Source: UBA1672 sp050633285 (GTDB lineage Bacteria; Pseudomonadota; Alphaproteobacteria; Micavibrionales; Micavibrionaceae). From it: a stretch of DNA of 64,000 nucleotides. A model generated the notes under the pieces. That model searched no databases and had not been told where the DNA came from. It worked only from the letters and a program-made list of their open reading frames with translations. Shown piece after piece: positions 1 to 8,819 of this stretch (within the stretch, counting starts at the first letter, position 1; the number at the start of each line of letters is the position of its first letter). The position numbers and the translations under genes are program-made. The DNA lies in NCBI GenBank assembly GCA_050633285.1, contig JBOEGG010000001.1, forward strand, positions 703,650 to 767,649, read 5' to 3'.

Positions 1-762
1 CAAAAACGTAAAAATACACGCGCTATTGTCGGAACGCTTGCATGGCTTGGTTTTGATGTGTTTTCGATCGTCAGTTCGTTATGGGCAAGTAAGGACTTTG
101 TACTGGGGTGGTTTAGAAATAACAAACCTGAGGATACGGAAAAACGTGAGCAATTGGACAGTGTTGTAAACAACCTTGATCTGACATGGGATATTCTTAT
201 ATGGGTAGCTGTTCTATGTGGACTTCTGTTGAGTTGGTCTATCTTTTCATTTTGGATTAATCGCGGAAAAAGGGATTGGCCAACGGCAAAAATTGTACGA
301 AAAATCCCGCTTATAGGATCGTATCTCAGGGATCTTGCTTTTGCAGATTCGATGATGGCTGCGGCGCGAATGTTACGTGGGCGTGTGCAAATCGATTTGA
401 CGTTGAAACAATCAGAAGACGCATCTGCATCCCCGGAAGTAGCCGCATACTGGCGTGAGGCGGCATATAATTTGGAACGCGGTGTGGGATTGGGCGCAGC
501 GCTTGATCGTAAACCATTAAAGCGCAGTGAGCGCTTGGAAATCGCGGGCTTGTCTGATCTTGGCCAAGTTGCTACAGTGATGGAGTCAATTGCAGAGATG
601 CGTTCTGCCTCCGCAAAGACCACACACAAACTTATTGTGTGGGTGGCATTTGGATTAACGGCTGTATTTTTGGCAATAGCATTGGGGAGCGCTATTTACG
701 GCCTGATGATTATGAATATGGTCATGGATATTGGTATGAGTTCTATAACGGGTGCACATTAG
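1..762 (+). CDS. GspF/PilR-type inner-membrane platform protein (5' partial)
   Basis: The reading frame is open from base 1, so the gene begins outside the window; the GTG at 58 is probably internal. The visible 254 codons fit the second half of a T2SS-F domain protein: a hydrophobic segment around codons 62-80, a cytoplasmic stretch with the family-like pattern PLIGSYLRDLAFADSMMAAARML, an E-R-G-V-G-L-G-A-A-L motif, and a hydrophobic C-terminal helix (WVAFGLTAVFLAIALGSAIY). Such proteins form the inner-membrane platform on which the assembly ATPase acts in type IV pili and type II secretion. The pilin-like genes downstream support a pilus-type machine. The ATPase is probably upstream, outside the window. 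Confidence 0.75.
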   Translation, partial: QKRKNTRAIVGTLAWLGFDVFSIVSSLWASKDFVLGWFRNNKPEDTEKREQLDSVVNNLDLTWDILIWVAVLCGLLLSWSIFSFWINRGKRDWPTAKIVRKIPLIGSYLRDLAFADSMMAAARMLRGRVQIDLTLKQSEDASASPEVAAYWREAAYNLERGVGLGAALDRKPLKRSERLEIAGLSDLGQVATVMESIAEMRSASAKTTHKLIVWVAFGLTAVFLAIALGSAIYGLMIMNMVMDIGMSSITGAH

Positions 763-773
763 GTAGGTTTCTT

Positions 774-1781
774 TTGGATTTAAAATCAGATCAAGATACG
801 CAAGATGATCAGGCCGGAGAGCAAAAAACTCCTGCGCGGCCCCGCGCCGGAATGGCTGATTTCTTTGCAGGAGAGAAGAAAGAATTTAAACGTGATCTGC
901 AACCGTACCTTCCACAAGATATGATTGGTGGAATGCTCCCCCATATTCAAGGGATGGAGGATGAAGCCGTCTGGAACGCAGCTTCAGAAGGGTGCGGTAC
1001 GGAAAAAGTACATTATGCATATAGTATAGAAGGCGGTTATATTTGGTATCTTGCATGTCCATCTGCATCTTTTGCCTCGAACCCGGACAGTTGGTGTCCG
1101 CTTGCGGCCGCTTTACCGGGGAATAGTGAGTTTTGGGATCGCGAAACAGTCTATTTGTATGAGCAAGAGGGAACGGCCTCTGCCTTGCGTTGGGATCCGG
1201 AAACTTCACGTATGCAGGTGTTTTTAGGAGCATCCAGAACGATATTACCACGTGTACAAAGCATGGATACTAATTTTGTCACGATCAATTCCGAGATTGC
1301 AGATGTCGTGCCGTGGCGGAATAAAATGTTACGCACCGAAAAATTGTCACGCGCTGTTGTGCGTACGCTCATTTTATCGGGATTGGTTGTGAATTTAATT
1401 GCCATGGCAATATTGGTTATAAACCTTATATCTATCGGTTTTCTAACCCGTGATATGGAGAGCATAAAACAGCAAACGGATAAGGCTGCGCTTGAGCTCA
1501 TGCAAAATGCGAATAGTGTCATGCAGAGTAATACAATTAAACATATGGTGCGGGTACAACAATTATTAGATAGTCTCGCCTCATCAAATGGATATCTTGT
1601 GTCCTATGAAGTGCAGGGAAAGAATGTGAAGTGGAGTGCACTTGTTTCTGACAGTCTGGCATCCGAGGCGATTGAGGATACAACTTTGCGTGAAATCACG
1701 AATGGAAGAATACGAACCTATGCACCAAAGACAGATGGTCTAAATAAAGACGGTAAAGTGCGTATAAATGGCAAAAAATAA
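774..1781 (+). CDS. Single-pass membrane protein of the pilus-like cluster
   Basis: A longer frame opens at 639, but that start lies deep inside the preceding gene. A TTG at 774 with AGGTAGG seven bases upstream gives 335 codons and almost no overlap; an ATG at 852 is an alternative. The protein has a charged N-terminus, a soluble domain of about 200 residues rich in Trp and Cys, one strong transmembrane segment at about residues 205-230 (LILSGLVVNLIAMAILVINL), then a coiled-coil-like and a small C-terminal domain. I do not recognise the family. Its position between a PilR/GspF-like gene and a PilO-like gene suggests an alignment-complex or accessory role similar to type IVb PilO or PilN, which is inference from context. 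Confidence 0.65.
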   Translation: MDLKSDQDTQDDQAGEQKTPARPRAGMADFFAGEKKEFKRDLQPYLPQDMIGGMLPHIQGMEDEAVWNAASEGCGTEKVHYAYSIEGGYIWYLACPSASFASNPDSWCPLAAALPGNSEFWDRETVYLYEQEGTASALRWDPETSRMQVFLGASRTILPRVQSMDTNFVTINSEIADVVPWRNKMLRTEKLSRAVVRTLILSGLVVNLIAMAILVINLISIGFLTRDMESIKQQTDKAALELMQNANSVMQSNTIKHMVRVQQLLDSLASSNGYLVSYEVQGKNVKWSALVSDSLASEAIEDTTLREITNGRIRTYAPKTDGLNKDGKVRINGKK

Positions 1782-1805
1782 CAAAGTGGCAGGAAAGAGG
1801 ATTTT

Positions 1806-2348
1806 GTGGACCTGAAGGCTTTAAATTTTGACTGGCGGACAATCGGAAGATATCTAAATCCGAAAGCCTTGGATGATGTGAATAGCCTTCTTGAGAAGCT
1901 GCCTCATCATACCAACAAAGTGCTGCTGATAATTGCTGCTGTAATTTGGGTGATTGCGTTTGCATTAGGGTTATACACAACTGTTAAAATGCAAGAAATG
2001 TCCGAACTCGTCGTGAAACGTGAAGAAGCACAGGGCTTGTTGCCTGCCGTACCGAAGTTAAAAGATAACCCCGTTCATGCAAAAGAGCTTGCCTCTTTTG
2101 TGGATGAGTTACAAAAAATATACAAAGGCCTTGAAATAAAAGGTAATTCATCGAATATTGTAATACGAGCGAAGGCTACATCAAGTTTTGGTCAATTTCG
2201 TGAAGCGATCGGGCATATTCAAAATGGTGGTGATGGTTGGCACGTTGATGTAGAAAAATTATGTGTTGGCAGAGAATGTAAACAATATCCTCTGGCTGCA
2301 GTTTTAAAAATTAATAAAGTTACGGTTGAGCGAGCGACGGCTAATTAA
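1806..2348 (+). CDS. PilO/PilP-like single-pass assembly protein
   Basis: The 180-residue protein starts with GTG at 1806, preceded by AGGAAAGAGG. It has a cytoplasmic N-terminus of about 36 residues, one transmembrane helix at residues 38-58 (VLLIIAAVIWVIAFALGL), a short helical linker and a C-terminal domain of about 100 residues containing a Cys pair (CVGREC) near residue 155. Size and topology match PilO/GspM-type alignment proteins of pili and type II secretion systems. No specific signature settles the name. It lies 24 bp behind the preceding gene and 36 bp ahead of the first pilin-like gene, so all five are probably one operon. Confidence 0.6.
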   Translation: MDLKALNFDWRTIGRYLNPKALDDVNSLLEKLPHHTNKVLLIIAAVIWVIAFALGLYTTVKMQEMSELVVKREEAQGLLPAVPKLKDNPVHAKELASFVDELQKIYKGLEIKGNSSNIVIRAKATSSFGQFREAIGHIQNGGDGWHVDVEKLCVGRECKQYPLAAVLKINKVTVERATAN

Positions 2349-2384
2349 CAGGTGCTTTACATGTGTATGAAAGAGACATGACTT

Positions 2385-3101
2385 ATGGTCTTTGAAATTA
2401 AAAAAAGAAAACGAGCGGGGGCGGAAGATGGAAATGTTCTGTTCCTTATCCTCATTGCAGTCGCATTATTTGCTGCCCTGTCTTATGCGGTGACATCTTC
2501 TACACGCACCGGTGGCGGTGATGCGAGTGGGGAAACATTATTAATTCGTAGTGCACAGGTTACGCAGTACCCTGCGGGTATTAGTACGGCAATCGTCCGT
2601 ATGATTATTGCGGGAGTTTCTGTAGATGAAATTCGTTTTAATCGTCCGGCGGAATATACCGATCTTGATACAAATGGTCTTGGTGTTTTCCACCCTTCTG
2701 GTGGTAAAGCCTCTTACGTCGCGGTACCTGCTGATATGATGTTTGATGGCAATGCGGGACAATGGATATTTAATGGAGAGCTTGAAGTACCGGAGATCGG
2801 TATCGCGGATACAGGCGGAAATGACATTATTGGCTTTCTTGTTGGTTTGAAACAATCAATCTGTATGCGTATTAACGAAGAGCATGGGTTAGGGGCGACA
2901 ATCCCTGTTTTAAATGCAGATCGCTCAACTGAATATACAACGCGTATGTTTGATGATGGGACTACCGACTACGTTTTACCTACCGGTGATGTACCTGATA
3001 TTGATGATGGTTCAGGTATGTTTGACGGTCAGCCTTTCGGGTGTTTCAGAAATGCAGGCGGTGGTGATTACGTATATTACCATGTGGTGTTAGAGCGATA
3101 A
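2385..3101 (+). CDS. Pilin-like protein lacking Glu5
   Basis: The 238-residue protein begins with a basic leader (KKRKRAGAEDG) ending in Gly16, followed directly by a hydrophobic helix at residues 18-36 (VLFLILIAVALFAALSYAV). This is the layout of a prepilin: leader, cleavage after Gly, then an N-terminal helix. The position equivalent to the conserved Glu5 is a hydrophobic residue. The globular remainder contains Cys residues near the middle and near the end. It could be a pilin or minor pseudopilin of the adjacent assembly machine. The N-terminal helix is the main evidence; the rest matches nothing I recognise. Confidence 0.65.
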   Translation: MVFEIKKRKRAGAEDGNVLFLILIAVALFAALSYAVTSSTRTGGGDASGETLLIRSAQVTQYPAGISTAIVRMIIAGVSVDEIRFNRPAEYTDLDTNGLGVFHPSGGKASYVAVPADMMFDGNAGQWIFNGELEVPEIGIADTGGNDIIGFLVGLKQSICMRINEEHGLGATIPVLNADRSTEYTTRMFDDGTTDYVLPTGDVPDIDDGSGMFDGQPFGCFRNAGGGDYVYYHVVLER

Positions 3102-3110
3102 GGTGAAAAT

Positions 3111-3854
3111 TTGAAAGATTTTCAAATACGAAGAGATATTGATAAACCAGAGCATGGAAGTGCTCTGGTTTATATTTTGATCGCTATTGCTCTTTTAGCT
3201 GCATTAACCTTTACATTTATGCAACCCTCCGGACAGCAAACCTCTTCACAAAATGCCTTTAAGGCTGTTTCTGATTTAAAAAGTCAGGTTGATATAATCC
3301 GTTCTGCGGTTCAGGGCTGTGTCCTATCTTATAAACGTGGGGATAGCTCCATTGATATATCATCAGGTGGAACAGACCCAAATGCACGTCGTAATATGCC
3401 GATTAAGCCAAATTCCACACATTATGCTTCGGCAACGATTGGGCCAACGACGGGACGCTTGGTTGCGGATATACGGTGTCCCGGAAATCCCGGCGGTAAT
3501 GATGAAAATCATGAAAAGATATTTGGTGGTACGTCCGGAAAATTTATGCCTCCAACCCCTGACTTGTTTGAAGATTGGCAATATTATAACGGAACAGATG
3601 GCATATTTTTTTGGACGCAAACCAATAAAACGGACGCCTTTATCGCCACGGCATTGCAAAAGCTAGATGATAAGTTCTCGGAGTGCGAGGCAGATATCAT
3701 AGATGCAACAGGCGGTGCAATTGATCTGGATAGTGATAGTCCTGCAGAAGTGTCCTGTCCAAGCGGTTATCGCTGTTTCCGTGTGCGTATGCCTATAAAA
3801 CCAAGCGCAGTCTATAACGGTGATACTGATGGTGAAGAGGCTTCTTGCCCATAA
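3111..3854 (+). CDS. Second pilin-like protein lacking Glu5
   Basis: The gene starts with TTG at 3111 behind the ribosome site AAGGTGA, nine bp after the previous gene. The 247-residue product again has a charged leader ending in Gly16 and a hydrophobic helix at residues 18-36 (ALVYILIAIALLAALTFTF), with no Glu at position 5 of the predicted mature protein. The remainder is polar and rich in Gly, Asn and Asp, with Cys pairs near residues 193-230 (CPSGYRC and a final CP) that may form disulfides outside the membrane. It is probably a minor pilin or a paralogue of its neighbour. The gene ends 4 bp from the end of the convergent kinase gene. Confidence 0.62.
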   Translation: MKDFQIRRDIDKPEHGSALVYILIAIALLAALTFTFMQPSGQQTSSQNAFKAVSDLKSQVDIIRSAVQGCVLSYKRGDSSIDISSGGTDPNARRNMPIKPNSTHYASATIGPTTGRLVADIRCPGNPGGNDENHEKIFGGTSGKFMPPTPDLFEDWQYYNGTDGIFFWTQTNKTDAFIATALQKLDDKFSECEADIIDATGGAIDLDSDSPAEVSCPSGYRCFRVRMPIKPSAVYNGDTDGEEASCP

Positions 3855-3858
3855 TACC

Positions 3859-5922
3859 TTAAATACTGAGTTTTAGATCCTCTATAGAATTTTCAATATT
3901 CGTAAATTCCTGCTTGATCTTATCTATAAGCTGAGAGCTCACATCTTTCCGTTCTGCTTGGTCTTCGAGGTCCTGTGCTAAATCCCCTAAAATATTGCAA
4001 CATGCGGAACGAGCACTCCCCTTTAAGCTATGCCCAAGTTCGAATAGCGCAGTAAAGTTTTTTTGTTGATAGGCCTCACCAATTTCATCGACAAGAGGTT
4101 GCGTCATCTCCATAAACATATGCATCATTTCGATTGTATTCTCGTTGATTTCTCCAATATGAGCTATCAGACAGTCATGGTCGATTGATTGCGACTGCGT
4201 AGCCGCCGGCAAGATATATTTATCAAAATTAGAGCTCGTTTTTTGTGCCTGCATATGACTTTCATCAAGCAAATGCCAACGGATTAATAGACCGCGCAGA
4301 TGTCCCAATGTTACAGGCTTTACAAGGCATTCATCAAAGCCGTGACGCGCATAGGCTTCTCTTTGTGACATCTGTACATCCGCGGTTAAGGCAATCACCG
4401 GCGTATGGTTTTGCGTATCGGCATCTTCTGCCCTGATGGCTTTCACCAAATCATACCCATCCAGCACAGGCATATGTAAATCTGTAATTAAGATACTGTA
4501 TTTACCAGTCTTATTCGCGTCCAAAGCTTCTTGCCCGTTAGATACAAAATCCGCTTCAATGTTAAGTTTTTCAAGTTGTCTCCGTAAAATATCACGAACA
4601 CTATCTGTGTCCTCGGCAATTAAAAGACGGGTTTCCCCCTCAATTGTGTTTGCATGTCGCCGTGCTGCACCTTTAATAGCTTCACCAAGGCCTGCACGAC
4701 TTGCCGGTTTCGTAAGGTATGTGACACCTAAAGAACTAAGGCTATGCGATAGGCCGACATCATCGCGCACTGTATACATAACAAACCCCATAAACGGGCG
4801 ATGCTTCATGATATCGCGAATAAGGTCTAGCCCAAGCCCATCAGGAAGCCCTTGATCGATAACAGCAACATCGAATGGATGGTTTAGGGAAAGCTCAAGC
4901 CCTTCCTTATATGTTGTACAATGTTCGACCTTCGCGCCCATAGAGCGTAGGGAGTTCACAATTTCCTTTGCACCTTGCGGATGGTCTTCAACAGACAGAA
5001 CAGAAAGGCCCTGTAAATCGGGCAGGTTAATACGGCTTTCATCTGTGCTGATTTCTTCGGTCGGGATCTCAAACCAGAAGACAGAGCCTTTTCCTTTTTC
5101 GCTTGTAACGCCAATTTTACCATTCATAAGCTCAACTAACTTCTTGGATATAGAAAGCCCCAGACCGGTACCGCCATATTTTCGTGAGGTTGTGTTGTCA
5201 GCTTGCGTGAAAGATTGGAATAATTTATCACACGTTTCTTGATCCATACCAATACCGGTATCTATAATCTCAAAACGCAACCCCATGCCATCGTCAGGAA
5301 CATGGATATGCTGTGTGTTTGTGTCGATATGTAATGTCACATGTCCGGTATCTGTGAATTTTAGGGCATTACTACATAAGTTCATTAAAATTTGGCGTAA
5401 GCGTTTTGGATCGCCTAAAATAACAAAAGGAACATCCGGAGCGATATCATCACTGAGTTTTACATGCCCGCCACGTACTTTTACGAGGAGAGCTTCGATC
5501 AACCCTTGTGCAAGAAGCCGCACAGGAACTTCGAACAGGTCAAGCTCCATTGCATCCGCATCCATTTTGGCAACGTCCAAAACATCATCCAAAATTTCCA
5601 AAAGGCCACTTGCCGCATTTTGCGCGGTTTGTACCATAGAGCTCACATTACCATCTAGCTCTTCTTCGGATATAAGTTCTAACAAACCGAAAATTGTTTG
5701 CATCGGAGTTCTGATTTCATGGCTCATCGTGGCCAGAAAATTAGATTTCTGCGTGGCAAGCGCATCGGCTTCGGCCACCGCTTTTTCAAGTTCACGTATC
5801 GTTTGGAGATCGTTTTTGAGTGCTTTTTCTTGTGTCATAATCGTCGAATCTTGAAACTTTTTATACGGCAAAGAACAGAACATGCTTGCAACAGATGTGG
5901 TTTTTAGACTATCACAGTCCAT
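3859..5922 (-). CDS. Soluble hybrid histidine kinase (HisKA-HATPase-REC-REC-Hpt)
   Basis: The 687-residue phosphorelay protein has no transmembrane segment and no clear sensory domain: only a coiled-coil-like region of about 30 residues precedes the HisKA box MSHEIRTPM with His68. Then come the HATPase domain (about 165-285, with DTGIGM and GGTGLGLSI), a receiver with Asp356 (VIDQGLP), a second receiver with Asp481 (ITDLHMP, LVKP) and an Hpt domain with His631 (GHSLKGSA). Phosphate could pass His68 to Asp481 to His631. The first receiver is atypical. The ATG at 5922 leaves only 40 bp to the divergent asd; the ATG at 5838 (MTQEKALKND) would leave room for promoters and is equally plausible. 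Confidence 0.9.
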   Translation of the reverse strand: MDCDSLKTTSVASMFCSLPYKKFQDSTIMTQEKALKNDLQTIRELEKAVAEADALATQKSNFLATMSHEIRTPMQTIFGLLELISEEELDGNVSSMVQTAQNAASGLLEILDDVLDVAKMDADAMELDLFEVPVRLLAQGLIEALLVKVRGGHVKLSDDIAPDVPFVILGDPKRLRQILMNLCSNALKFTDTGHVTLHIDTNTQHIHVPDDGMGLRFEIIDTGIGMDQETCDKLFQSFTQADNTTSRKYGGTGLGLSISKKLVELMNGKIGVTSEKGKGSVFWFEIPTEEISTDESRINLPDLQGLSVLSVEDHPQGAKEIVNSLRSMGAKVEHCTTYKEGLELSLNHPFDVAVIDQGLPDGLGLDLIRDIMKHRPFMGFVMYTVRDDVGLSHSLSSLGVTYLTKPASRAGLGEAIKGAARRHANTIEGETRLLIAEDTDSVRDILRRQLEKLNIEADFVSNGQEALDANKTGKYSILITDLHMPVLDGYDLVKAIRAEDADTQNHTPVIALTADVQMSQREAYARHGFDECLVKPVTLGHLRGLLIRWHLLDESHMQAQKTSSNFDKYILPAATQSQSIDHDCLIAHIGEINENTIEMMHMFMEMTQPLVDEIGEAYQQKNFTALFELGHSLKGSARSACCNILGDLAQDLEDQAERKDVSSQLIDKIKQEFTNIENSIEDLKLSI

Positions 5923-5962
5923 TCGATATCCATAGATACGAATTATATTTAGGAGCTTTCAA

Positions 5963-6973
5963 ATGGGTTATAAAGTCGCAGTTGCAGGTGCAACAGGTAA
6001 TGTCGGACGCGAAGTCCTTAACATTTTGCATGAACGTAACTTTCCGGTAGATGAAATTATTCCATTGGCATCTAGCCGTTCTGCAGGGCGTGATGTGTCT
6101 TTTGGTGATAATGATGTAAAGGTACAAGACCTTGCAAAGTTTGATTTTAAAGGCGTTGATATTGTTTTATCCTCACCTGGTGGCAGTGTATCTGCGAAAT
6201 ACTCACCAATCGCTGCAAAGGCCGGTGCCGTTGTAATTGATAATACAAGCCATTTTCGTATGGACCCTGATGTGCCGTTGATCGTACCGGAAGTAAATCC
6301 CGAAGCAATTGCGGAGCATACAAAACGTAATATCATCGCCAACCCGAATTGCTCAACAATTCAAATGGTTGTGGCGTTAAAAGCGTTGCATGATGCTGCA
6401 AATATTAAACGTGTTGTTGTGAGTACATATCAATCTGTGTCCGGTTCCGGTAAAGCGGCAATGGATGAATTGTTCAACCAGACAAAAGGTGTTTACATGA
6501 ACCAAACACCAACACCGTCTGAGTATCCAAAGCAAATCGCATTTAATGCTATTCCGCAAATTGATACTTTTATGGATGATGGTATGACAAAAGAGGAATG
6601 GAAAATGGTTGTTGAAACCAAAAAAATCCTCGATCCGTCAATCAAGGTCTGTGCATCATGCGTACGCATTCCTGTATTTGTCGGGCATGCTGAAATGGTT
6701 AACGTGGAACTTGAAAACGAATTAACGGCTGTTCAGGCGCGTGAGCTATGGCGTGAATTTGACGGTGTCACCGTTATTGACCTTGAGCATGAAGACATTG
6801 AATACGTCACGCAGCAAGAGATTCAGGGCGAAGACGACGTGTTTGTATCACGTGTGCGCGAAGATATCTCGGTTGAAAACGGCCTGAATTTTTGGTGTGT
6901 TGCCGATAATCTACGCAAAGGTGCGGCGTTAAATACCGTTCAAATCGCAGAGCTTCTGATTAAGTCGAAATAG
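5963..6973 (+). CDS. asd: Aspartate-semialdehyde dehydrogenase
   Basis: The 336-residue enzyme makes L-aspartate 4-semialdehyde from aspartyl phosphate with NADPH, at the branch point to lysine/diaminopimelate, threonine and methionine. It shows the N-terminal nucleotide-binding loop GATGNVG, the catalytic Cys130 in NPNCSTI, and the later RIPVFVGHAE stretch with the catalytic-region His. Length is normal for the family. The ribosome site AGGAGC lies seven bp ahead of the ATG. The gene stands alone between the divergent kinase and a convergent gene. It is essential for cell-wall precursor synthesis in most bacteria. Confidence 0.97.
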   Translation: MGYKVAVAGATGNVGREVLNILHERNFPVDEIIPLASSRSAGRDVSFGDNDVKVQDLAKFDFKGVDIVLSSPGGSVSAKYSPIAAKAGAVVIDNTSHFRMDPDVPLIVPEVNPEAIAEHTKRNIIANPNCSTIQMVVALKALHDAANIKRVVVSTYQSVSGSGKAAMDELFNQTKGVYMNQTPTPSEYPKQIAFNAIPQIDTFMDDGMTKEEWKMVVETKKILDPSIKVCASCVRIPVFVGHAEMVNVELENELTAVQARELWREFDGVTVIDLEHEDIEYVTQQEIQGEDDVFVSRVREDISVENGLNFWCVADNLRKGAALNTVQIAELLIKSK

Positions 6974-7000
6974 TGCGATCAAATATTTTAAAGGTTGGGA

Positions 7001-7029
7001 ATAGCCGCAGATAGGAATATCGCGGCTAT
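7001..7029 (+). terminator. Weak hairpin after asd
   Basis: An 8-bp inverted repeat (ATAGCCGC and GCGGCTAT) encloses a 13-base loop and is followed by ATTTCT, not a good T run. It overlaps the last codons of the convergent gene that ends at 7026. It may end asd transcription weakly. Confidence 0.35.
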
Positions 7030-8174
7030 ATTTCTATCTCTGACGTCGCCATTTGACGATACGTAATACGTTGCTGGAAAAATGTACTACTCTTGATGCG
7101 CTCGGCTAACTCATCATGTTTATTAAATACATCTTTGAGTGACGCATCCCCCTGTAAAAGCTCGGGTATAATGCTTTCGCGCGGATCACCTGAAAACGGC
7201 ATTAGGAAGTTCATAATAAACTCATCCTCTTTATCCGTTAATAACGGCGCATTTTCATCTGTAACGGGGAAGACATCATGCACAATATCTTCCCATAGTG
7301 TGACGGCTTTTTCGGTATTAGCACGAGAAAAACGCGTACCATATCGAGCCTTTAATGCGTCTTGCATATCATCAACGCTTCTATGTAACAACGTTCCTGT
7401 ATAGTCCGTCGTATCAAAGGCACTAGGTAGTTGCTGCGCAAGCGCGACAACTGCCATAACGCGTAAAAGTTGCGGGTCATGCTCATACCCATGCGCGTGG
7501 ACAAGATTATAAATATCAATAATATCACCGGGGCGGCGTTCATTTTGCTCAAAACCACGCCCTAATGTGCTGCGCGCAATCTTGAAAGCAAGAGAAGCAC
7601 TTAATGATTGGTAGCGCAAAGCGCTGTTCTCGGCATTGGGATGGGTTTCAAAAACCTGCGTGTCTAGCACAGTGTTATCTAAAACCATCGTGTCGATAGG
7701 TATGGTAACTGTTGCCGGCTCGTTTATATTAATATCGTCTATTTCATGTAGGGCAAGAATTTCAGAAATTCTACTGTTGAGGAGTATATGCTCAATCTCA
7801 TCTGGTTCAAATGTTCTTTTAACACTGTGCGAGTTATCGTAACGCCCGCCAACTGAAGCAGCTACTTCAAATCCGGCTTGTGACACCGCATCATATGTGG
7901 CTTCTTGCATGGCTTGGCGGAATTTCTTGATATTACTGATGGAGCGTTCGTTCTCATCTGGCGTTGATAAAACTATATCAATATCACTAGGCGGCTTATA
8001 GAGGTAATTATCCGACAGTCCTTTATGCCAGAGATGATACGTAATTGCAGAACCGGTAGCGACCATCTTCTCTCCGTTTTCGAACGGGGTGGGGATATCC
8101 ATAAAGGAATCCAGAATATTTGCAGACATGTGCCCTTTTAGGAAATTATGAATGCTTTTTGATTTTAAACGCAT
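7026..8174 (-). CDS. AbiEii-like nucleotidyltransferase-fold protein
   Basis: The 382-residue protein resembles the nucleotidyltransferase AbiEii/MenT group (DUF1814-like). Near the N-terminus it has ATGSAITYHLW followed about 20 residues later by PPSDIDIVL, matching the G-S/T and D-x-D metal-binding signature. Around residues 205-225 a basic helix ends in GDIIDIYNLV, like the K/R...D-L-Y-D-L element of the family. No antitoxin of the AbiEi type is adjacent; the gene upstream encodes a TerB-like protein. It could be an orphan toxin, a tRNA-modifying or NMP-transferring enzyme, or a housekeeping variant. The family call rests on motifs only. Confidence 0.6.
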   Translation of the reverse strand: MRLKSKSIHNFLKGHMSANILDSFMDIPTPFENGEKMVATGSAITYHLWHKGLSDNYLYKPPSDIDIVLSTPDENERSISNIKKFRQAMQEATYDAVSQAGFEVAASVGGRYDNSHSVKRTFEPDEIEHILLNSRISEILALHEIDDININEPATVTIPIDTMVLDNTVLDTQVFETHPNAENSALRYQSLSASLAFKIARSTLGRGFEQNERRPGDIIDIYNLVHAHGYEHDPQLLRVMAVVALAQQLPSAFDTTDYTGTLLHRSVDDMQDALKARYGTRFSRANTEKAVTLWEDIVHDVFPVTDENAPLLTDKEDEFIMNFLMPFSGDPRESIIPELLQGDASLKDVFNKHDELAERIKSSTFFQQRITYRQMATSEIEI

Positions 8175-8243
8175 TAACCAACTACTCTACCTTTATCGCT
8201 CGGTGTTTATAGCAGTTAAAATTTATTTTTACAAAATATGTAA

Positions 8244-8759
8244 TTACTTCATTAAATCAATACCAAGCGCGAGCAATATCTCGTCAAGCCATTGGAAATA
8301 AGGAATAGGGTGCCCATGCTTTGTCGGGCGGCCCTTATCAATTTTTATGTCATGAATCAGGAGCTCCATACGCACAGCCTTCTGCGCTTCTCCACGAATA
8401 ATCTCAATATCTAATCCATCCGTCGCCAACGCATGCATACGATCCAAAAGCTCTTGCTCTGAGGGATCAAGTGTGCCGTCTTTATGCGCCATAAGCCGCG
8501 CGAAATAGACAACTTGTCCGCGGAAACGCGGATCATTAATGTGCTTGAATAGATAACCGACATCCTGTGGTGTGATCATATCGGTTTCGATTGTATCGCG
8601 TTGTTCCTTGTCTAGGGGGAGGCGGTTCGTCAATGCGGAAATATAGGCACGTTCCTCATTGCAAATCACACCATCTGCATGCGCCATTGCGATGATACAT
8701 CGTATCATATAAAATTTGCTGGTTGAGACGTGATCTTTATCAAAATTATCCTGCGACAT
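8244..8759 (-). CDS. TerB-like protein
   Basis: The 171-residue, mostly helical protein contains two acidic helical repeats typical of TerB/DjlA-type domains: AMAHADGVICNEERAYI near residue 24 and ARLMAHKDGTLDPSEQELL near residue 87. TerB domains bind metal ions and are found with membrane-stress and tellurite-resistance proteins, but also in many unrelated settings. AAGGGATAA precedes the ATG. The next minus-strand gene (AbiEii-like) starts 69 bp downstream and could be cotranscribed. No other ter gene is nearby, so tellurite resistance should not be assumed. Confidence 0.7.
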   Translation of the reverse strand: MSQDNFDKDHVSTSKFYMIRCIIAMAHADGVICNEERAYISALTNRLPLDKEQRDTIETDMITPQDVGYLFKHINDPRFRGQVVYFARLMAHKDGTLDPSEQELLDRMHALATDGLDIEIIRGEAQKAVRMELLIHDIKIDKGRPTKHGHPIPYFQWLDEILLALGIDLMK

Positions 8760-8795
8760 CCGTATATTATCCCTTATGAAGTCAAAATATCATTA

Positions 8796-8819
8796 AAGGT
8801 TTTATAGCATAAAAACCTT
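8796..8819. promoter_or_regulatory. Inverted repeat between TerB-like gene and sdhC
   Basis: AAGGTTTT and AAAACCTT form an 8-bp inverted repeat around an 8-base centre in the 271-bp divergent region. It lies too far upstream of sdhC to be its terminator and has no T run on either side. It could be a regulator site or chance in AT-rich DNA. Confidence 0.3.

Noticed and set aside
639..1781. Long frame from 639 as the true start of the second pilus-cluster gene
   Set aside because: It would overlap the upstream gene by 124 bp out of frame; TTG at 774 with AGGTAGG is better.
8244..8759. Tellurite resistance operon
   Set aside because: Only a TerB-like domain is present, with no terC, terD or terZ.
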